Source of the DNA: an uncultured Eubacteriales bacterium
GTDB taxonomy: Bacteria > Bacillota > Clostridia > Oscillospirales > CAG-272
Length of the DNA stretch: 20,568 nt
Assembly (NCBI GenBank): GCA_934385225.1
Contig: CAKRPQ010000031.1
Span: 1 to 20,568, forward strand
Direction of reading: 5' to 3'
The position numbers and the translations under genes were made by a program. Positions 1 through 6,690 of the stretch are shown in pieces (position 1 is the stretch's first letter; every line of letters begins with the position of its first letter). A model generated the notes under the pieces. That model had not been told where the DNA came from and searched no databases. It saw nothing but the letters and a program-made list of their open reading frames with translations.

Positions 1-783
1 GGGCGGAATAAGCATTGCGAGGTTTGTCTTACCGCAAGCGGACGGGAATGCGGCGGATACATACTTGATATCGCCGTTCGGGAATTCTACGCCGAGAATG
101 AGCATGTGCTCAGCCATCCAGCCTTCTTTTCTGCCGAGGTAAGAAGCGATGCGGAGCGCAAAGCACTTCTTGCCGAGAAGAACGTTTCCGCCGTATGCGG
201 AGTTAACGGACCAGATAGTGTTGTCTTCGGGGAAGTGGCATATGTATCTGTTTTCCTGCGAGCAGTCGGCGGTAGCGTGCAGCCCCTTTACAAAGTCGGG
301 CTTGTCTCCGAGAGCATCGATAACGTTTTTGCCGACTCTCGTCATGATAGCCATGTTGAGAACGACGTAAATGGAGTCGGTAAGCTCAATACCGATCTTG
401 GCAAAATCGGAACCGACAACGCCCATGGAGTAGGGAATGACATACATTGTCTTGCCCTTGTAGGAGCCTGTGTAGAGCTTTGTGAGCTTTGCATAGCACT
501 CTGTGGGATCCATCCAGTTGTTGATGTTGCCTGCGTCCTCCTTCTTTCTTGTGCAGATGAAGGTTCTGTCCTCAACACGAGCAACGTCGTTGACGGCGGT
601 TCTGTGGAGGTAGCAGCCGGGGAGCTTTTCCTCATTCAGCTTTATCATTTCGCCTGTTTTGCAGGCCTCGGCACGGAGCTCATCGAGCTGTGCTTCGCTT
701 CCGTCGATCCAGACGACCTTGTCGGGCTGAACCATAGCCTTCATTTCGTCGATCCATGAAAGGACATACTTGTTGTTTGTCAT
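1..783 (-). CDS. pckG: Phosphoenolpyruvate carboxykinase (GTP), N-terminal part, runs off the window
   Basis: Reading the minus strand from the ATG at 783 gives 261 uninterrupted codons to the window edge, so the C-terminal half is missing. The product interconverts oxaloacetate and PEP with GTP/GDP in the cytoplasm. The translation starts MTNNKYVLSWIDEM. Later it has a TRKKEDAGNINNWMDP stretch, and at about residues 246-258 FPSACGKTNLAML, the signature around the catalytic cysteine and phosphate-binding loop of GTP-type PEPCK. The ATP-type enzyme has a different loop. The start is supported by AAGGAG about 11 bases upstream and by a sigma-A-like promoter at 851-879. The gene appears to be transcribed alone from that promoter. 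Family assignment is from recognised motifs and is near certain. The 3' end and any downstream partner lie outside the window. Confidence 0.93.
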   Translation of the reverse strand, partial: MTNNKYVLSWIDEMKAMVQPDKVVWIDGSEAQLDELRAEACKTGEMIKLNEEKLPGCYLHRTAVNDVARVEDRTFICTRKKEDAGNINNWMDPTECYAKLTKLYTGSYKGKTMYVIPYSMGVVGSDFAKIGIELTDSIYVVLNMAIMTRVGKNVIDALGDKPDFVKGLHATADCSQENRYICHFPEDNTIWSVNSAYGGNVLLGKKCFALRIASYLGRKEGWMAEHMLILGVEFPNGDIKYVSAAFPSACGKTNLAMLIPP

Positions 784-850
784 AACGGTAAAATCTCCTT
801 TATATAATATGAATATTTTGTCAGTTTTACATTTTGCCTCATCAGGTATA

Positions 851-879
851 ATAATATCACAACTTGTAGGAGAGTTCAA
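851..879 (-). promoter_or_regulatory. Sigma-A-type promoter of pckG
   Basis: On the minus strand TTGAAC (874-879) and TATTAT (851-856) are separated by exactly 17 bases. The predicted transcription start leaves a leader of roughly 60 bases before the pckG ATG. The rest of the 784-937 gap is AT-rich. Just after the DUF4956 stop, on the minus strand, it holds a weak GC-poor fold around GCATATGC followed by a T-run (about 912-936), which might be a poor terminator. Confidence 0.6.
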
Positions 880-937
880 GAGCTTTTGAGAAAAGGTTAC
901 ATATTGTTAACAAAAAAACAAACGCATATGCAATTCG

Positions 938-1612
938 TCAGTTTTCAAAATTCTTTCTTGTTAATATTATGTTCAAATTTCCGTTTTTTGTACGAAGCTC
1001 GTCCATAAATTCTTTTTGACGGGACATATCCCTTAAATTAACGGTATAGCGCAGTTCTACAAGTGTCCCGAAATCGGTGGTTTTGATTGATTCGAGAATG
1101 TGAGATTTGCAATATTCGTCAAGCGTTCCGTCAAATACACCGCAGTAGTTCATATCTTCGGGTATCGTTATGCGCAGACGCATGACATTTGAATTTGCGT
1201 CTGCCCCGGATATAAGCGGAAGAATCAGAAGCAGAATTACAAACACGATATCTGCGGCGACGGCAAGCCCGATAAGTCCCGTTCCGCACGCAATTCCGAC
1301 GGCGAAAGACATAAATATGTAGGTCAGGTCTTTCGGATTTTCAAAATTCGTTCTGAAACGTATAAGTGCAATTCCGCCGCCTATGCTGAGTGCTCGCGCC
1401 ATACTGTTTCCGATAATGAGCATCAGAAGCGACGCAACGGGCGAAAGAAGAATAAGCGTTGCGGCGAAAGACGGTCTGTAACCGACTTTTCGGTGCGTAA
1501 AAATGTACAAAAGTGCGGTAATACCTGCGAGAATTACCGAAATTCCGAAGATTAAGATCACATTTCCGAACGTCAGCGGACTTGTTGAGACCGAAAATAA
1601 TTCTGTATTCAT
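938..1612 (-). CDS. DUF4956 family integral membrane protein
   Basis: This is a 224-residue protein with hydrophobic segments at about 17-37, 50-72 and 98-135, followed by a soluble C-terminal domain of about 85 residues. It is recognised as DUF4956 from the conserved middle stretch GNSMARALSIGGGIALIRFR, with a second conserved block ending in AVGIACG. The function is unknown. From knowledge of the family, DUF4956 genes are often next to VTC-domain polyphosphate polymerase genes, and that is the case here. Its ATG overlaps the stop of the upstream VTC gene as ATGA (1609-1612), so the two are almost certainly one transcript and translationally coupled. A role as membrane partner, channel or regulator for the polymerase is inference only. 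Confidence 0.85.
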   Translation of the reverse strand: MNTELFSVSTSPLTFGNVILIFGISVILAGITALLYIFTHRKVGYRPSFAATLILLSPVASLLMLIIGNSMARALSIGGGIALIRFRTNFENPKDLTYIFMSFAVGIACGTGLIGLAVAADIVFVILLLILPLISGADANSNVMRLRITIPEDMNYCGVFDGTLDEYCKSHILESIKTTDFGTLVELRYTVNLRDMSRQKEFMDELRTKNGNLNIILTRKNFEN

Positions 1613-2379
1613 AAAATGATCCTTTCAGTTTTTGTTTTAGCTTTGTTTTTATCTCTATCTTTTTCGGCGGCGTGTTCCGCCGTTTCTTTCATAAAATCTC
1701 TGCCGACTTTTGAGTAGTTTATGTAGGAAAGACCGTATTCGCTTAGCGTGTGCGCAAACCATAGAGGTGTTGCACCCGAAAATTTGATTTCCATAAGAAG
1801 TTTACCTTCGGGCAGCAGCGGACTGCCGTATCTGCCCGATTCGAGGAGCAGATCGTCGTATCTTGTAACGATGTCGCGGTCAACAGTCAGACGCAGAGAC
1901 GGGTCGTCACGGTCAAAATAGGCATTGCGCATATATCCGATATATACCGACGGACGAAGCGATTTTGACTTTATGAAATAGTCCGCCTCGCGCATTACCT
2001 GCCCGTCAATGTAGGTGTCGAAGCTCGGCAGAATACCCGTTTTGAGGTATTCGTACATTTTGGAAAGCGAAAGGCGGGCGCGTCTTTTTGTTCCTATGCC
2101 CGCAAGTTTTCTTTTTATTTCGAGAAAAACGTCCTCAGAGAGAGTCGGCGTGCCGTAGCTGCGCAGACGCAGTTTTTCTTTGTATTCGGGCTTTGATACC
2201 GAATGCCTTGTCACGCTTCTGTATTCGTCGTCGAAGTAAATGTTACATATTTCGTAGGGTTTTCCGCCGACATTATATTTGTCCGCGACAAAATGCGTGA
2301 GGATTTTCTTTTCTATTTCGGGAAAAAGCTCTTCATCGACAAGAACTTTCTTTTCCCGCCTTTCAAAGGTGTTTTGCAA
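1609..2379 (-). CDS. VTC-domain polyphosphate polymerase
   Basis: From a TTG at 2379 this is a 256-residue soluble protein opening with LQNTFERREKK, the usual beginning of the VTC tunnel domain. Basic and acidic positions expected to line the catalytic tunnel are present: R71 and R73 (KEKLRLRSYG), E87/K89 (LEIKRK), R151 (YMRNAYF), R163 (SLRLTVDRD), E197/K199 (LMEIKF) and K224 (NYSKVGR). These match the pattern of the Vtc4 polyphosphate polymerase family, which makes polyphosphate from ATP, so the enzyme looks catalytically intact. The TTG is preceded by AAAGGAG (2393-2399 on plus) with a long 13-base gap. The frame stays open upstream to an ATG at 2553, but that would overlap the divergent deacetylase gene and add non-family sequence. 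The tail after about residue 232 is lysine-rich. It is coupled to the DUF4956 gene. The start is the least certain point. Confidence 0.85.
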   Translation of the reverse strand: MQNTFERREKKVLVDEELFPEIEKKILTHFVADKYNVGGKPYEICNIYFDDEYRSVTRHSVSKPEYKEKLRLRSYGTPTLSEDVFLEIKRKLAGIGTKRRARLSLSKMYEYLKTGILPSFDTYIDGQVMREADYFIKSKSLRPSVYIGYMRNAYFDRDDPSLRLTVDRDIVTRYDDLLLESGRYGSPLLPEGKLLMEIKFSGATPLWFAHTLSEYGLSYINYSKVGRDFMKETAEHAAEKDRDKNKAKTKTERIIL

Positions 2380-2465
2380 GGAAAAATCACGTCTCCTTTC
2401 CGCTTGTTTTCGTTTATTCCAAATAATCAGAATAGGCAAATAAGAATTTTTGGGGAAGAATGATA

Positions 2466-2481
2466 TTGCGGAAATCCGCAA
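2466..2481. repeat. Perfect 7-bp inverted repeat between divergent genes
   Basis: TTGCGGA, two bases, TCCGCAA. It lies 20 bases upstream of the pdaA-like ATG and about 87 bases upstream of the VTC start. It could be an operator or a small hairpin in the deacetylase leader. It lacks a following T-run, so it is not a typical terminator. Confidence 0.5.
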
Positions 2482-2500
2482 AGAACGGGGAGGGATAAAA

Positions 2501-3268
2501 ATGAAATACAGGATTTTACCCGCATTTTCCGTGGCGGTCGGGCTTGCGCTCATATTTGCTTTGACTTCACGGGCTGCGGGAACAGGCTGGTACTGCGTGC
2601 GCGCAAAGGATCATGCAAGACCGCGGTGCGACGCGAATATGCAGTATATCGAAAATTACGGCGGCTACTATATAAGTCCGCGGGACGAAAAAGTCGTTTA
2701 TCTGACTTTCGACGCAGGCTACGAGAACGGCAACGTCGAAAAAATACTCGATACAATGAAAGAGAAGAACGTTACGGGAACGTTTTTTGTTCTCGGAAAT
2801 CTGATCGAACGTAACGGTGACCTTGTAAAGCGCATGGAAAGCGAGGGACACACCGTCGCGAACCACACCTATTCGCATAAGGATATGACAAAGTGCGGGA
2901 GTGCGGAGGAATTTCTCGCCGAGCTTTCAAAGCTCGATACAGCCTATAAAACGCTGACGGGAAAGGATATGCCGAAATATTACCGTCCGCCTGAGGGAAA
3001 ATTTGACGAAAAGACTATGAAATACGCGTATGACGCGGGATACAAGACGATTTTTTGGAGCTTCGCATACGCCGACTGGGACAACGATAAGCAACCCGAC
3101 GCGGCATCGGCAAAGAAGAAGATACTTGACAACGTCCATAACGGAGCGGTCATTCTGCTTCACCCGACTTCGGCGACAAATGCGGCTGTTCTCGGTGATG
3201 TGATCGACGAACTTCGCGCGGAAGGGTATAGCTTTGGCAGTATGGAGGAACTAACGGAGGGGTCATGA
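2501..3268 (+). CDS. PdaA-like polysaccharide deacetylase (delta-lactam-type)
   Basis: This 255-residue protein has an N-terminal hydrophobic segment (about 6-26), so it is exported or membrane-anchored. A NodB-type deacetylase domain follows. The motifs are TFDAGYENG (69-77), HTYSH (122-126), RPPEG (162-166), ADWDND (191-196) and LLHPTS (219-224). The TFD-x-GYENG form of motif 1 and the DW-D-x-Q region are typical of PdaA. That enzyme removes the acetyl group from N-acetylmuramic acid on the way to muramic delta-lactam in the spore cortex. The second aspartate of the usual NodB TFDD is alanine here, which I believe is common in clostridial PdaA-like proteins. The ATG at 2501 has GGGGAGGG eight to ten bases upstream; an in-frame ATG at 2450 has no such site. 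The gene overlaps the next deacetylase by ATGA. A spore role is inferred from family. Confidence 0.85.
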   Translation: MKYRILPAFSVAVGLALIFALTSRAAGTGWYCVRAKDHARPRCDANMQYIENYGGYYISPRDEKVVYLTFDAGYENGNVEKILDTMKEKNVTGTFFVLGNLIERNGDLVKRMESEGHTVANHTYSHKDMTKCGSAEEFLAELSKLDTAYKTLTGKDMPKYYRPPEGKFDEKTMKYAYDAGYKTIFWSFAYADWDNDKQPDAASAKKKILDNVHNGAVILLHPTSATNAAVLGDVIDELRAEGYSFGSMEELTEGS

Positions 3269-3966
3269 AAAGATTTATCGCTTTTTCCGCGGTGCTTGTC
3301 CTGCTCGCGTTTTGTCTCGGCACATCGGGCTCGGCAGAGGAGCCTGATACCGAGAACGAAAAGGCTGAGGTGTACCGTTCAAAGGAAAACGACGAGATGA
3401 AGATAGCACTTACCTTTGACGACGGTCCGCACCCGTATTACACGGCGGAGATACTCGATATACTTGAAAAATACGGCGTAAAAGCGACGTTTTTCTTCGT
3501 CGGGCAGAACATTGAATATTATCCCGACGTTGCGGACAAGGTTTACCTTGCGGGTCACGAGATAGGAAATCACACCTATACGCATCACAGAGTTCGTGCG
3601 CTTGACCACGCCGAGCTTCTGCGCGAGATGAACAAATGCGACGACGCGATATACGAGATACACGAATATCGCCCGAAGCTGTTCAGACCGCCCGAAGGCG
3701 CATTCGACGACGATGCGAGACGAACCGCGAAATATATGGATTATTCCGTTATTCTTTGGGCTGTCGACACAAGAGACTGGGAACATCCGTCGCCCGACAT
3801 GATACTTCGAAACGTGATGACAAACGTCAAAAGCGGAGATATAATTCTTATGCACGATTATATCGGTCACGACAGTCCGACGCCGCGCGCTCTCGGTATG
3901 GTAATTCCCGCACTTCTCGAAAAAGGCTACAAATTCGTCACGGTGAGCGAGCTTATAGGAAAGTAA
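3265..3966 (+). CDS. Exported polysaccharide (peptidoglycan) deacetylase
   Basis: This 233-residue NodB-domain protein has a signal peptide (hydrophobic core about 4-18, likely cleavage after GSA at 22-24). The catalytic motifs are complete: ALTFDDGPHP (48-57) with both aspartates, HTYTH (103-107), RPPEG (141-145), VDTRDW (167-172) and ILMHD (194-198). Such enzymes deacetylate N-acetylglucosamine or N-acetylmuramic acid in cell wall polymers outside the membrane. It starts inside the stop codon of the PdaA-like gene (ATGA, 3265-3268), with GGAGG just upstream, so the two are translationally coupled. It keeps the classical TFDD site, so the pair probably has different substrates. The exact substrate cannot be read from the sequence. 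Confidence 0.87.
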   Translation: MKRFIAFSAVLVLLAFCLGTSGSAEEPDTENEKAEVYRSKENDEMKIALTFDDGPHPYYTAEILDILEKYGVKATFFFVGQNIEYYPDVADKVYLAGHEIGNHTYTHHRVRALDHAELLREMNKCDDAIYEIHEYRPKLFRPPEGAFDDDARRTAKYMDYSVILWAVDTRDWEHPSPDMILRNVMTNVKSGDIILMHDYIGHDSPTPRALGMVIPALLEKGYKFVTVSELIGK

Positions 3967-4013
3967 AGAAGATCTGCGGCGGCGGTTTTTATGCTGCCTC
4001 CGCAGTCTTTACA
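3963..4013. terminator. Probable bidirectional terminator between convergent genes
   Basis: An imperfect hairpin joins GTAAAGA and CTGCGG on the left with CCGCAG and TCTTTAC on the right, around a loop containing TTTTTATG. It spans the ends of the rightward deacetylase gene (stop at 3966) and the leftward DUF624 gene (stop at 3989). The long T-run usually seen after the stem is absent, so confidence is moderate. Confidence 0.4.
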
Positions 4014-4951
4014 TACGGGTCGACCATATATTTTTTTATGTTCGGGTAAGCGGCGTAAGCGGTCATAAATGCCGATACGGGCAGGAAATAGACGAACGGG
4101 AGAATGACGAACACAATGACGTTTATCTGCATAAGCAGAACGGCAAGTACAAAGTTGAGGAGTGCCATAAGAACAACGCCGAGGCTTGCCGCGAGGTTTC
4201 GCTTTACGCCGAGAGCGGTGAAGATAAGCGAGTTTTTAAGCAGCTTGAATGTGGAAAGATCGAACGTTATAAGCATAAGATACAGATAGTATCGCATTAT
4301 GCAGTAGATGACGGCAAGACCTATTGTGCAGAAGTACATAACGTCCTGCCAGAATGACCCCGAAATTCCCGAAAAGAAGAAAATGTCAAAGCCGAGTACG
4401 CACATGAACACGAAATCGAGAAGTCCGACGAAAAATCCCTGCTTCATATTCTTTTTAATCGCGTAAAAGTAGTCCGACCACATGAAAACGGGTTCGCCGC
4501 GCACCATACTGCGCAGAATATATGTAGCTCCGACGTTCTGCCAGCCCCAGGTAAGCGCGAGAATGAGGGCAAGAACACCTATTATAATGAAAACGGGAGA
4601 ATTTGCCGCCGGTATCGAAGTGCCGAAGCCGAGTGTCGTCTTCATGAGTGCGACCGCGGGCGAGTCGGATATGAGCGAGACGCCGAAAAGGGTGGGCGAG
4701 AGAACGGAGGTTTTTGACACCGTCATAGGCCCTTGCAGGTAAACGTAAAAGCCGATAACTATCGGTATGACCATAAAAAGCATAAACAGATTGAGCGTTA
4801 AGAGCTTTGAAAAGTTCCTTTTAAGGAGCTTAAAAAAAAGTTTTACGTTTCTCGGTGAGTTTTCCTCTATCTCGACTTCTTCTTTTGTCACGCCTTTCGG
4901 CTCTTTCTTTTTGAAAAATGAAAATTTTTTGTTCTGTTCTTTTTCTTCCAT
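3989..4951 (-). CDS. DUF624 (YesL-like) integral membrane protein
   Basis: This 320-residue protein has a charged, lysine-rich cytoplasmic N-terminus (1-45) and about six hydrophobic segments, at roughly 51-72, 119-138, 172-195, 204-228, 254-275 and 276-300. The central RGEPVFMWSDYFYAIKKN block (151-168) is characteristic of the DUF624/YesL family. Members of this family often sit near carbohydrate uptake or polysaccharide genes, and their biochemical role is unknown. The ATG has GAGGT a few bases upstream, and the gene starts 11 bases after the stop of the upstream membrane-protein gene, so the two form an operon. No carbohydrate transporter is adjacent here, so the usual sugar link is not supported by this window. 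Confidence 0.75.
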   Translation of the reverse strand: MEEKEQNKKFSFFKKKEPKGVTKEEVEIEENSPRNVKLFFKLLKRNFSKLLTLNLFMLFMVIPIVIGFYVYLQGPMTVSKTSVLSPTLFGVSLISDSPAVALMKTTLGFGTSIPAANSPVFIIIGVLALILALTWGWQNVGATYILRSMVRGEPVFMWSDYFYAIKKNMKQGFFVGLLDFVFMCVLGFDIFFFSGISGSFWQDVMYFCTIGLAVIYCIMRYYLYLMLITFDLSTFKLLKNSLIFTALGVKRNLAASLGVVLMALLNFVLAVLLMQINVIVFVILPFVYFLPVSAFMTAYAAYPNIKKYMVDPYVKTAEAA

Positions 4952-4962
4952 TTCTGACCTCT

Positions 4963-5613
4963 TTATATGGGTTTGTATTTTTGAACTGCCATGAAGAATA
5001 TGTATATCGCGTTCACCGCGACGGACGTACCTGCCGCCGAGAGTGAAAATTTAATGTAATCCGTCGACTCCTCGGACAAAAACGGTGCTCGGTATCTTGT
5101 AAACAGACTGCCGTAGGTGTAGGAGAAGCGTTCGCTTTTTGCCGCCGCCGCGCTTGCCGCGAGAAGAACGAGAATTTTGCAGGCGGCGAAGAGTATAAAA
5201 GCCGTTTCTCCGTTTTCGACGGCGGGAGACTCGACAAGCGTTCCGTAAAGTAGAGAGAGGCAAACGCCGAGCCGTGCGGACATAACGGAGAGTGGGAGCA
5301 GAACCGCACCGCGGAGCATCACATATCCGAGAGCGGAGACAGCGAGAATAAAGAGCATATCGGGGAGCGAAAATGAAACGATCCCCCGAATTTTCTCCGC
5401 AAGGTCCGCACCGTCAAAGAACGAACAGAAATGCGCTTTTGTAAGCTCCTCCGCGGCAGAGCCGCCATCCGAGAGTCTGCCGACGAAAAAGCCCGCCGCC
5501 GTAAACGCAAGACAAAAAACAAAGAAAAGGAAATATCTTTTTGCCGTCCGTACATTTTCACGACTTAACTTTTCTATTCTTGAAAAAAGCTCTGCTTTGT
5601 ATTCTTCGGTCAT
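4963..5613 (-). CDS. Multi-pass membrane protein of unknown function (weakly SpoIIM-like)
   Basis: This is a 216-residue protein with a charged N-terminal helix (1-26) and hydrophobic segments at about 27-46, 84-101, 104-125, 137-158 and 189-209. The layout is a basic N-terminal helix, a first membrane segment ending in a GxxxG-like FFVGR, an external loop, and then a cluster of membrane segments. It is reminiscent of stage II sporulation protein M-type proteins, but I see no diagnostic motif and would not name it so. The C-terminal QKYKPI is short and cytoplasmic or periplasmic. It is the first gene of a leftward two-gene operon with DUF624, and a promoter is visible at 5675-5703. The Shine-Dalgarno site is weak (GGGGACGGG). 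Confidence 0.6.
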   Translation of the reverse strand: MTEEYKAELFSRIEKLSRENVRTAKRYFLFFVFCLAFTAAGFFVGRLSDGGSAAEELTKAHFCSFFDGADLAEKIRGIVSFSLPDMLFILAVSALGYVMLRGAVLLPLSVMSARLGVCLSLLYGTLVESPAVENGETAFILFAACKILVLLAASAAAAKSERFSYTYGSLFTRYRAPFLSEESTDYIKFSLSAAGTSVAVNAIYIFFMAVQKYKPI

Positions 5614-5674
5614 AACCCGTCCCCGTATAAATCTTTATTCGATTATATGAGGCGAGCCGTTTTTTGATACATAC

Positions 5675-5703
5675 ATGATACCATATTTCCGCCCTAAAAT
5701 CAA
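5675..5703 (-). promoter_or_regulatory. Promoter of the leftward membrane-protein operon
   Basis: On the minus strand TTGATT (5698-5703) and TATCAT (5675-5680) are 17 bases apart, about 60 bases upstream of the ATG at 5613. A second TATAAT (5642-5647 on plus as ATTATA) lies closer to the gene but has no good -35 partner. Confidence 0.5.
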
Positions 5704-5766
5704 CAGAATACGTAAAAATTCATTTGTCCGACATAAAAAATCACTTGTCTTCCACAAAAAATCATA

Positions 5767-5795
5767 TTGCAAAAAAAAAATGAATGTGGTATAAT
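5767..5795 (+). promoter_or_regulatory. Sigma-A promoter of nfnAB with extended -10
   Basis: TTGCAA (5767-5772), a 17-base spacer, then TATAAT (5790-5795), preceded by TGG to give an extended -10 element. It lies about 40 bases upstream of the nfnA ATG and is divergent from the membrane-operon promoter. Confidence 0.7.
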
Positions 5796-5833
5796 AAGAA
5801 AGTGATAAAAAAACAAAAAATCGGAGGTAGACA

Positions 5834-6679
5834 ATGTTTCGGATAGTATATAAAAGATCGCTTAACGATACTACGGATATGATTTCCGTTTATGCGCCCG
5901 AAATCGCAAAAAAAGCAAAGCCGGGGCAGTTTATAATATTCAGAGTTGACGAAAAATCGGAGAGAATACCGCTCACGATAGCAGGCTACGACGCGGAAAA
6001 AGGGACGGTCAGCGTCATTTTCCAAAAGGTCGGAAAATCGACGATGAAGCTCGGTGCTCTTCATGAGGGTGACGAACTTCTCGATTTCGTAGGTCCTCTC
6101 GGTACACCGTCCGAGCTTGACGGATATAAAAAGGTCGCCGTTATCGGCGGCGGTCTCGGTTGCGCGATTGCGTATCCGCAGGCGAAGTATCTTCATGAAC
6201 ACGGTGCGGACGTTGATATGATAGCGGGCTTCCGCTCGAAGGATATAATAATTCTTGAAGACGAGATGAGGAGCGCGTCTGCTCGTCTCGTAATCAAAAC
6301 CGACGACGGCTCGAACGGAAACAAGGGACTTGTCACCGACGCTCTTAAAGAACTTATCGAAGGCGGCGCGAAATACGATCTTGTTATCGCGATAGGACCT
6401 CCCGTGATGATGAAATTTGTCTGTCTTCTCACAAAGGAGTACGGAATAAAGACTGTCGTCAGCATGAACCCGATTATGATAGACGGAACGGGAATGTGCG
6501 GCTGTTGCCGCGTTACCGTCGGCGGAAAGATAAAGTTCGCCTGTGTTGACGGTCCCGATTTCGACGGTCACGAGGTCGATTTCGACGAGCTTATCAGAAG
6601 AAACCGCACATATGCGGAAGAAGAGAGGGAAGCGGTGAGAGACTATAACTGCAACCTTCTGAAAAAAGAAGTAAAGTGA
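5834..6679 (+). CDS. nfnA: NfnA-like FAD/[2Fe-2S] subunit of NADH-dependent ferredoxin:NADP oxidoreductase
   Basis: This 281-residue protein belongs to the ferredoxin-NADP reductase-like family shared by NfnA, SudB and PyrK. It has a flavin-binding RIPLTIA block (45-51), a nucleotide-binding GGGLGCA (105-111) and a C-terminal [2Fe-2S] site. The site shows C222, C225 and C237, with an aspartate (D217 or D218) that may be the fourth ligand, in DGTGMCGCCRV. In NfnAB this subunit binds NAD(H) and FAD and works with NfnB to couple NADPH, NADH and ferredoxin by electron bifurcation in the cytoplasm. The start is fixed by GGAGGT about 8 bases upstream. The gene is 11 bases before nfnB. The neighbouring NfnB partner and the absence of pyrimidine genes argue against PyrK. 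The alternative name is sulfide dehydrogenase subunit. Confidence 0.88.
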   Translation: MFRIVYKRSLNDTTDMISVYAPEIAKKAKPGQFIIFRVDEKSERIPLTIAGYDAEKGTVSVIFQKVGKSTMKLGALHEGDELLDFVGPLGTPSELDGYKKVAVIGGGLGCAIAYPQAKYLHEHGADVDMIAGFRSKDIIILEDEMRSASARLVIKTDDGSNGNKGLVTDALKELIEGGAKYDLVIAIGPPVMMKFVCLLTKEYGIKTVVSMNPIMIDGTGMCGCCRVTVGGKIKFACVDGPDFDGHEVDFDELIRRNRTYAEEEREAVRDYNCNLLKKEVK

Positions 6680-6690
6680 GGTGTGCGCAA

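Noticed and set aside
106..759. A plus-strand open frame of 217 codons over the left edge
   Set aside because: It is antisense to the PEP carboxykinase, whose 261-codon frame has the family signature and a proper start and promoter.
912..936. A terminator after the DUF4956 gene
   Set aside because: There is a T-rich run after a GCATATGC core on the minus strand, but the stem is short, GC-poor and mismatched, so it is not listed as a feature.
2440..2475. A possible sigma-F or sigma-G promoter upstream of the PdaA-like gene
   Set aside because: GGGAAGAATG resembles a sigma-F -10 with one mismatch, but no -35 with correct spacing was found.
2380..2553. N-terminal extension of the VTC protein to an ATG at 2553
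   Set aside because: It would overlap the divergent deacetylase gene, add sequence unlike the family, and bypass the Shine-Dalgarno site before the TTG at 2379.
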